Below, one piece after another: positions 33,070-37,581 of a stretch of 37,581 nucleotides of DNA. The DNA is from Hydrogenophaga intermedia (lineage in GTDB: Bacteria; Pseudomonadota; Gammaproteobacteria; Burkholderiales; Burkholderiaceae_C). The number at the start of each line of letters is the position of its first letter. Within the stretch, counting starts at the first letter, position 1. Position numbers and translations under genes: made by a program. The stretch covers positions 1-37,581 of the forward strand of contig CAMDCY010000009.1 of the NCBI GenBank assembly GCA_945890705.1. The letters run 5' to 3'. Below the pieces are notes generated by a model. That model was given only the letters and a program-made list of their open reading frames with translations. It ran no database searches and was not told where the DNA came from.

Positions 33070-34272
33070 TCAAGCAACCAAGCCCAGCTCGCGCCCGGCT
33101 TGTGTGAAGACGGCCACGGCGCGCTCCAAATGGTGGCGCTCGTGTGCGGCGCTCATCTGGCAACGGATGCGGGCCTGCCCCTTGGGCACCACGGGGAAAA
33201 AGAAACCCACGGCGTACACACCGAGCTCCAACAGGCGGGCGCTGAGCTGCTGGGCCTTGACCGCGTCGTAGACCATGATGGGCACGATGGGGTGGTTGCC
33301 CGGCTTGATCTCAAAACCCGCGGCTTGGATGGCGTGACGGAAGTAGTGGGTGTTGTCTTCGAGCTTGTCGCGCAGCGCGGTGGAGCCCTCCAGCAAGTCG
33401 AGCACGGCGATGGACGCCCCCACGATGCTGGGCGCCACGGTGTTGGAAAACAAATACGGGCGCGAGCGCTGGCGCAGCAGCTCAATGACGTCTTTGCGTC
33501 CGGCCGTGAAGCCCCCAGAAGCCCCGCCCAAGGCCTTGCCCAAGGTACCGGTGATGAGGTCGACTTGGCCGAACACACCCCGGTGTTCGTGCGTGCCGCG
33601 GCCGGTTTGGCCCATGAAGCCGGAGGCGTGGCATTCGTCGATGCCCAAGAGCGCGCCGTAGCGGTCGCACAGGGCGCGGATCTGGTCCAATTGCGCGACC
33701 GTGCCGTCCATGGAAAACACACCGTCGGTGAACACCAGCTTGAAGCGCGCGCCTTTGGCATCGGCCTCTTGCAGGCAACGCTCCAAGTCGGCCATCTGGT
33801 TGTGTTGGTAGCGCCAGCGCTGGGCCTTGCACAGGCGGATGCCGTCGATGATGGAGGCGTGGTTGAGCTCGTCGCTGATGATGGCGTCGGCCTCGCCCAA
33901 CAGGGGCTCGAACAAGCCGCCGTTGGCGTCGAAGGCGGCCGCATACAAGATGGCGTCTTCGGTTCCCAAGAATCGGGCCAGACGGGCTTCCAAGGTTTTG
34001 TGCAAGTCTTGTGTGCCGCAAATGAAGCGCACCGAACTCAAGCCATAACCGTGGGTGCGCAAGGCTTCGTGCGCGGCCTCGATCACGGCGGGGTGGCTGG
34101 AGAGCCCGAGGTAATTGTTGGCGCACAGGTTGATGACCTGGCGGCCATCGGCCGTGGTGACCTCAGCGCCTTGGTGGCTGGTGATGATGCGTTCGCTCTT
34201 GATCAAGCCCTCGTTCTTCAAACCCTGCAGTTCGGCTTGGACATGGGCCAAAAAATCGGTCGGTGTGTGCAT
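33070..34272 (-). CDS. kbl: 2-amino-3-ketobutyrate CoA ligase (glycine C-acetyltransferase)
   Basis: KBL cleaves 2-amino-3-ketobutyrate with CoA to glycine and acetyl-CoA. The 400-residue alpha-oxoamine synthase shows NLCANNYLGLSSHPAV, GYGLSSVRFICGTQDLHKTLE, ISDELNHASIIDGIRL, DECHASGFMGQTGRGT with Asp212, and the PLP lysine Lys246 in TGTLGKALGGASGGF. Full length. It begins the minus-strand kbl-tdh pair and is divergent from the XRE-cupin gene, with operator-like palindromes between. Confidence 0.95.
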   Translation of the reverse strand: MHTPTDFLAHVQAELQGLKNEGLIKSERIITSHQGAEVTTADGRQVINLCANNYLGLSSHPAVIEAAHEALRTHGYGLSSVRFICGTQDLHKTLEARLARFLGTEDAILYAAAFDANGGLFEPLLGEADAIISDELNHASIIDGIRLCKAQRWRYQHNQMADLERCLQEADAKGARFKLVFTDGVFSMDGTVAQLDQIRALCDRYGALLGIDECHASGFMGQTGRGTHEHRGVFGQVDLITGTLGKALGGASGGFTAGRKDVIELLRQRSRPYLFSNTVAPSIVGASIAVLDLLEGSTALRDKLEDNTHYFRHAIQAAGFEIKPGNHPIVPIMVYDAVKAQQLSARLLELGVYAVGFFFPVVPKGQARIRCQMSAAHERHHLERAVAVFTQAGRELGLVA

Positions 34273-34320
34273 GGTGGGCGGGCCTGGCGGCTTGTGAGAT
34301 GATCTGGTTCATTGGAATCG

Positions 34321-34350
34321 TTCACTGATACCGAATAAGTTCGATATATT
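34321..34350 (+). promoter_or_regulatory. Predicted promoter of the XRE-cupin gene
   Basis: TTCACT (34321-34326) and TATATT (34345-34350) are 18 bases apart. The -10 lies inside the palindrome at 34339-34354, so bound protein would block it (autoregulation is inferred). Confidence 0.35.
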
Positions 34351-34354
34351 GAAC
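34339..34354. promoter_or_regulatory. Operator-like palindrome between kbl and the XRE-cupin gene
   Basis: GTTCGATATATTGAAC is a 16-base palindrome with one mismatched pair, half-sites GTTC and GAAC. It is placed symmetrically between the two divergent genes and is a natural candidate site for the neighbouring HTH regulator. Confidence 0.5.
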
Positions 34355-34369
34355 ATAAACGCAGTATCT

Positions 34370-34387
34370 CGAACGAATCGATGTTCG
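34370..34387. promoter_or_regulatory. Second inverted repeat near the XRE-cupin gene
   Basis: CGAAC (34370-34374) and GTTCG (34383-34387) are 8 bases apart, using the same GTTC/GAAC words as the nearby palindrome but in opposite order. It lies 27 bases before the ATG at 34414. Confidence 0.35.
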
Positions 34388-34413
34388 TCAAGCCCTTGGC
34401 TTGTCTTTTTTGA

Positions 34414-35007
34414 ATGGACCGCCCCATGAACCAGCCCCGCACCCCCAGCGCTGCGCCGCCCAAAGTCGGACAAACCTTGGCGAGCTTGCGGCAAACCAAG
34501 GCTTTGTCGCTGGACGAGCTGTCGAGACAAGCGGGTGTGTCCAAATCCATGCTGTCTCAAATCGAGCGCAACCAAGCCAACCCCACGGTGGCCGTTGTAT
34601 GGCGTCTGGCCAATGCGCTGGGTGTTTCGATGGCCGACTTGCTCGGCGGTGACAAACCCCCATCGCCCCCGCTCACCACCGTGGCCGCCCACGCCACACC
34701 CTCGATGCGAAGCCCGGACGGGCGGTGCGAGTTGCGCATCCTCGGGCCGATCGAATTGGCCGGTGTGTTTGAGTGGTACGAGTTGGTGATTCAGCCCCAA
34801 GGCGCCTTGGCCTCAGAAGCGCACGAGCCTGGCTCCAAGGAACACCTCACGGTGTTGGAGGGCGAAATGCAGGTCAGCACCAACGGTGTGAGCACGCGGC
34901 TCACGCCGGGCGACACGGCGCGTTATGCGGTCGATCAAGCGCACGAGATCCGCAACCCCACCAAGAAGCCGGCCAAGGGCTTGTTGGTGGTGATCCACCC
35001 CGCTTGA
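34414..35007 (+). CDS. XRE-family transcriptional regulator with cupin domain
   Basis: A 197-residue regulator. The HTH is at about residues 23-77 (TLASLRQTKALSLDELSRQA, SKSMLSQIERNQANPTVAVVWRLANALG); the C-terminal cupin at about 110-195 (PGSKEHLTVLEGEMQV, TRLTPGDTARYAVDQAHEI) is likely the ligand sensor. This XRE-cupin layout is common in regulators of amino-acid or polyamine metabolism such as PuuR. It diverges from kbl-tdh, which suggests control of threonine or glycine breakdown. ATG 34414 or 34426 may be the start. Confidence 0.85.
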   Translation: MDRPMNQPRTPSAAPPKVGQTLASLRQTKALSLDELSRQAGVSKSMLSQIERNQANPTVAVVWRLANALGVSMADLLGGDKPPSPPLTTVAAHATPSMRSPDGRCELRILGPIELAGVFEWYELVIQPQGALASEAHEPGSKEHLTVLEGEMQVSTNGVSTRLTPGDTARYAVDQAHEIRNPTKKPAKGLLVVIHPA

Positions 35008-35017
35008 GGGGCGGCGC

Positions 35018-35209
35018 TTACATCGTCGGGTAGTCGGTGTAACCCTTGGCGCCGGGGGTGTAGAACGTGCTGGCGTCGGACGAGTTCAGGGGCGCGCCGG
35101 CCTTGACGCGGGCGGGCAAATCGGGGTTGGCCAAAAACGCGGTGCCGAACGCCACGGCGTCAAGCAAGCCGGCTTGAATGGCGCTATCGGCCTCTTCGCT
35201 GCGTTGGCC
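35018..35209 (-). pseudogene. C-terminal remnant of an alkene reductase (old yellow enzyme, NemA type)
   Basis: Reading the minus strand from 35209 to the TAA at 35020-35018 gives 63 residues: SEEADSAIQAGLLDAVAFG, then TAFLANPDLPARVKAGAPLN, then TFYTPGAKGYTDYPTM and the stop. This is the C-terminus of NemA-like flavin reductases, including the usual end GYTDYP. A stop codon (TAA, 35212-35210) interrupts the frame upstream, and the first roughly 300 residues with the FMN site are absent. A gene fragment, not expressed as an enzyme. Confidence 0.8.
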
Positions 35210-35250
35210 TTAAAACGAACCGACGGTGCCCACGCTGAGCCTGCGTTGCA

Positions 35251-35460
35251 GCAGAGCGCGACATCATTGCCATCACCTTGACGCGCAGCAAGCCCCAAGG
35301 CGAGATCGGCTTTTTGTCTGACACCCGCTGCATGAACGTGGGCATGACCCGCGCACGGCGCAAACTGCTGCTGGTGGGCGATTCGTCCACACTGTGCAGG
35401 CATCCGTTTTTTGGGGAGTTGTTGGCTTATGTGAAGAGCTTGGGGGACTACCGCACAGCT
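35251..35460 (+). pseudogene. C-terminal remnant of a superfamily 1 helicase
   Basis: The frame from 35251 reads AERDIIAITLTRSKPQGEIG, then FLSDTRCMNVGMTRARRKLL, LVGDSSTLCRHPFFGELL and GDYRTA. These are motifs V-VI of the Upf1/DNA2-like helicases (GEIGFL, MNVxMTRAR, GDSxTL). A TGA at 35236-35238 lies just upstream and the ATPase core is absent. At the 3' end, where homologues stop soon after GDYRSA, the frame runs on to 35499. Confidence 0.8.
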
Positions 35461-35464
35461 AGGA

Positions 35465-35554
35465 ATGCTGGCCAACACCAACGTTCGCCAAGCCTATGAC
35501 GCACAAGCGCCCGAGTTTGAGCTGGCCCGTGAACCGATTTCTACACGCACGCAA
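35465..35554 (+). pseudogene. N-terminal remnant of an XRE/HigA-type antitoxin
   Basis: ATG 35465 opens a frame with NVRQAYDAQAPEFELARE, then PISTRTQ. HigA-like antitoxins carry the same segment (YDALAPEFELARALIAART) directly before their HTH, but here the HTH does not follow and the frame turns to unrelated sequence. No toxin gene is next to it. The rest of this stretch, to 35651, holds no gene that I can support. Short match, so moderate confidence. Confidence 0.55.
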
Positions 35555-35651
35555 AATAGATGTTCAAAGCAATCGGTCTTCTTAATGCATGGGCTGTCAA
35601 AACGATGCAACAACGCTTGCTTACACTCTTGGCTTAACCACAGGAGAGGTG

Positions 35652-36404
35652 ATGCGCCATTTGACCGATACCCACGCCCACACGGTCGCCAGCACACATG
35701 CGTTTTCGACGGTCGATGAGTATTTCAAAGAGGCCGCAGCCAAAGGGCTTCAGCTGTTCAGCATTACCGACCATGGCCCAGAGATGCCCGACTCGCCCCA
35801 CCCTTGGCATTTCGGCAATATGCGGGTGCTGCCCAGGGTCAAGTACGGTGTGGCGATGTTGCGGGGCATCGAAGCGAACATCTTGCCGAGCGCCCGCATT
35901 CTCGATGTGAACGCTACCCTGATGGGCTTTATGGATTTTGGGATCGCGAGTTTCCATGAGCCTGTGTATCCCCCCAGCGACCGAAACACCCACACCGCCG
36001 CCATGATCGCCGCCATGGAATCCGGTTTGATTCAGATCTTGGGGCACACGGGCAACCCCAACTACCCGATCCACATCGAAGAGGTGGTGCGCGCTGCACG
36101 GGACAACAACGTGCTCATCGAGATCAACAATTCATCGTTCGTCAGTTCGCGACTGGGCAGTGAGCCCCATTGCGTTGAAATTCTTGAGACGGTGATGCGC
36201 CTTGACTGGAAAGTGGTGCTGTCGAGCGATTCACACGTGCACTACACCATCGGTGATGTGGATGTGGCGCTCAGCAAAATCGATGCCCTGGGATTTCCTG
36301 AGGAGCAGGTGGTATCGATGACCCCAGAGCGACTCCTCGCGTTTCTGGCCGAGCATGGCAAGCCGGTCGCGACCGAGTTGGCCGACTGGCTCAAGGCGGT
36401 GTGA
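35652..36404 (+). CDS. PHP-domain phosphatase, YcdX type
   Basis: A 250-residue metal-dependent phosphoesterase. Metal ligands line up with the PHP fold: DTHAHT (His8, His10), SITDHGPEMPDSPHPWHF, GIEANIL, ASFHEP, LGHTGNPNYP and SSDSHVHYTIGD. This set is that of YcdX, a trinuclear-zinc phosphatase of unknown physiological substrate, linked to swarming in E. coli. An AGGAGAGG at 35642 precedes the ATG at 35652. Its last 14 bases overlap the convergent NAD(P)-binding gene. Confidence 0.88.
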   Translation: MRHLTDTHAHTVASTHAFSTVDEYFKEAAAKGLQLFSITDHGPEMPDSPHPWHFGNMRVLPRVKYGVAMLRGIEANILPSARILDVNATLMGFMDFGIASFHEPVYPPSDRNTHTAAMIAAMESGLIQILGHTGNPNYPIHIEEVVRAARDNNVLIEINNSSFVSSRLGSEPHCVEILETVMRLDWKVVLSSDSHVHYTIGDVDVALSKIDALGFPEEQVVSMTPERLLAFLAEHGKPVATELADWLKAV

Positions 36405-37029
36405 TCTCGGCGTTTTCAACCCAGCTGCGGCCTGGCTTGGCCTGACGCACCGCTTGCAGCAAGGCACGCGCCACGGCATCGGTGCGCACAGCGCGGTAAC
36501 GCGCCGGAATGAGTGGCCGAGCCAGCCGAAACAAGCAGAGGCCCACCGCCTCGCCGGGCCTGGAGTCGGGGCGAGGACCGCCGTCCAACAAAGACGGTCG
36601 CACCAAAGTCAGCGAGGCAAAGCCCAGTGCCGCGAGGTCGTCTTCCGTCTCGCCCTTGGTGCGCAAATACAGGTTGCCACTGCCGGCCGATGCGCCCAGC
36701 GACGAGTTCAAGGCGAAGGTCGGCGTGCCTGCCGCACGGGCCAGGCGCGCCGCGGCCAGCACATGGCCGTGGTCCACTTCGCGAAACGCGGCGGGTGAGC
36801 CCGCCAGCTTCAGCGTGGTGCCCAGGCAGCACACCACCGCGTCCGCCGCCCACCAATCGGCCTGCGGCAAAGCTTTGAAGTCCACGATGGGGTTCAGCAG
36901 CTTTGGGTGAGTTGCCAGCGACCGCCGTGTGGGCGCCACGACCTGCAACACGCTGGGGTCGGCCAAGGCTTGCGTCAACACCTGTTGGCCGACAAGGCCG
37001 GTGGCACCCAAAAGGAGAAGTCGTTTCAT
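36391..37029 (-). CDS. NAD(P)-binding Rossmann protein, HTATIP2-like
   Basis: A 212-residue atypical SDR. It starts KRLLLLGATGLVGQQVLTQAL with GATGLVG at residues 8-14, then the NADP-type loop VVAPTRRSL, ADAVVCCLGTTLKLAGS, FREVDHGHVLAAARLARAAG, and YLRTKGETEDDL, which supplies the conserved Lys without the usual YxxxK order. The C-terminal RYRAVRTDAVARALLQAV is typical of the oxidoreductase HTATIP2/YwnB-like group. Function unknown. The start at 37029 is preferred over 37086, which lacks homology. Confidence 0.8.
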   Translation of the reverse strand: MKRLLLLGATGLVGQQVLTQALADPSVLQVVAPTRRSLATHPKLLNPIVDFKALPQADWWAADAVVCCLGTTLKLAGSPAAFREVDHGHVLAAARLARAAGTPTFALNSSLGASAGSGNLYLRTKGETEDDLAALGFASLTLVRPSLLDGGPRPDSRPGEAVGLCLFRLARPLIPARYRAVRTDAVARALLQAVRQAKPGRSWVENAEITPP

Positions 37030-37100
37030 GATCCAAGCTGAGAGTGCCGCATTGGGGCCCATCTTATGCCCACTTGGCCACAGCATCAGAGCGCCTCAAT

Positions 37101-37128
37101 ACAAAACGGCCCCGAAGGGCCGTTTTGT
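37101..37128 (-). terminator. Intrinsic terminator of acnB
   Basis: ACAAAACGGCCC (37101-37112), loop CGAA, GGGCCGTTTTGT (37117-37128) form a 12-bp stem. Read on the minus strand it lies 22 bases after the acnB stop and ends in TTTTGT; the A/T flanks make it usable in both directions. Confidence 0.8.
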
Positions 37129-37149
37129 TTACGGGGTCAGCGCCGAAGC

Positions 37150-37581
37150 TCAGACCGTCGCGTTTTTCGCGTTGTCCACGTACTCTTCAATTTGGTTGAA
37201 GTTCAGGTACTTGTAAATGGCAGCGTTGTCCGTGTTCACGATGCCCATGGCTTCGTGGTACTCGGCGACTGTTGGGATGTGACCCAGCTTGGACGTAATC
37301 GCCGCCAATTCGGCTGAGGCCAAGAACACGTTGGTGTTTTTGCCCAGACGGTTAGGGAAGTTGCGCGTGGAGGTGGACACGACCGTAGCGCCTTCGCGCA
37401 CTTGGGCTTGGTTGCCCATGCACAGCGAGCAGCCGGGCATCTCGGTGCGGGCACCGGCGGCGCCGAAGTTGGCGTAATGGCCTTCTTTGATCAGCTCGCT
37501 CTCGTCCATCTTGGTCGGTGGGGCGACCCACAGCTTGACGGGGATGTCGCGGCTGCCGCCGAGCAGCTTGGCCGCGGCGCG
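37150..37581 (-). CDS. acnB: Aconitate hydratase B (C-terminal part)
   Basis: The last 143 residues of AcnB, which isomerises citrate and isocitrate in the TCA cycle. The fragment shows KLLGGSRDIPVKLWVAPPTK, GAAGARTEMPGCSLCMGNQA with two of the 4Fe-4S cysteines (CSLC), STSTRNFPNRLGKNTNVFL and SAELAAITSKLGHIPTVAEY, all standard for AcnB. The start lies beyond the right edge. A terminator follows its stop. Confidence 0.95.
   Translation of the reverse strand, partial: RAAAKLLGGSRDIPVKLWVAPPTKMDESELIKEGHYANFGAAGARTEMPGCSLCMGNQAQVREGATVVSTSTRNFPNRLGKNTNVFLASAELAAITSKLGHIPTVAEYHEAMGIVNTDNAAIYKYLNFNQIEEYVDNAKNATV

Noticed and set aside
35465-35719. A complete toxin-antitoxin system near 35500
   Set aside because: Only the linker preceding the HTH of a HigA-like protein is present; the frame then becomes unrelated sequence and no toxin gene adjoins.
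1-37581. CRISPR arrays, tRNA/rRNA genes, insertion sequences, integrases
   Set aside because: No regularly spaced repeats, cloverleaf-like sequences, transposase or integrase motifs were seen on reading both strands; a covariance-model search would be needed to be certain for small RNAs.

Overview
The window is one uninterrupted piece of a high-GC bacterial chromosome. Gene families and order (folK-pcnB-HAD-hda-AI-2E permease, then purM, murJ, rpsT, DUF3579, argD, argF) point to Burkholderiales, most likely a Comamonadaceae member of the Limnohabitans/Rhodoferax kind; this is inferred from remembered gene order, not from a search. I saw no tRNA, rRNA, CRISPR array, insertion sequence or phage gene.

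Bases 1-8500 are conserved core. A tightly overlapping minus-strand run (folK start, pcnB, a HAD phosphatase, hda, an AI-2E-type permease) diverges from purM. A SirB1-like protein and murJ follow on the minus strand. rpsT has its own promoter and terminator, and a DUF3579 gene lies beyond it.

Bases 8700-17085 form a long plus-strand gene train with gaps of 12 bases or less, or short overlaps: argD, argF, two tandem YkgJ-type cysteine-cluster genes, an RlmI-like methyltransferase, kynB, kynU, and a two-subunit Tat-exported molybdenum hydroxylase (IorA/IorB type). A convergent FAD aromatic monooxygenase closes it. Arginine synthesis is thus physically linked to kynurenine breakdown and a possible N-heterocycle or aldehyde oxidation step.

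Bases 18250-28500 hold small envelope-associated genes, an Hsp70-like gene and a complete System I cytochrome c maturation operon, ccmABCDEFGHI, on the minus strand. A divergent gene encodes a membrane-anchored protein that looks like a thioredoxin fold without its cysteines.

Bases 28500-36400 are accessory: an SDR, a flavoprotein, a truncated esterase gene, a class II aldolase, a threonine dehydrogenase/KBL pair with a divergent XRE-cupin regulator and operator-like palindromes, and a 35018-35554 graveyard of three unrelated gene remnants. A PHP phosphatase, a short-chain NAD(P)-binding protein and the C-terminal part of acnB finish the window.

The most notable observations are the gene graveyard, the kyn/ior/monooxygenase cluster, the cysteine-less thioredoxin-like protein beside ccm, the tandem YkgJ pair, and two similar leader hairpins just after the predicted promoters of purM and argD. 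I did not find an unmistakable new defence or mobile system.
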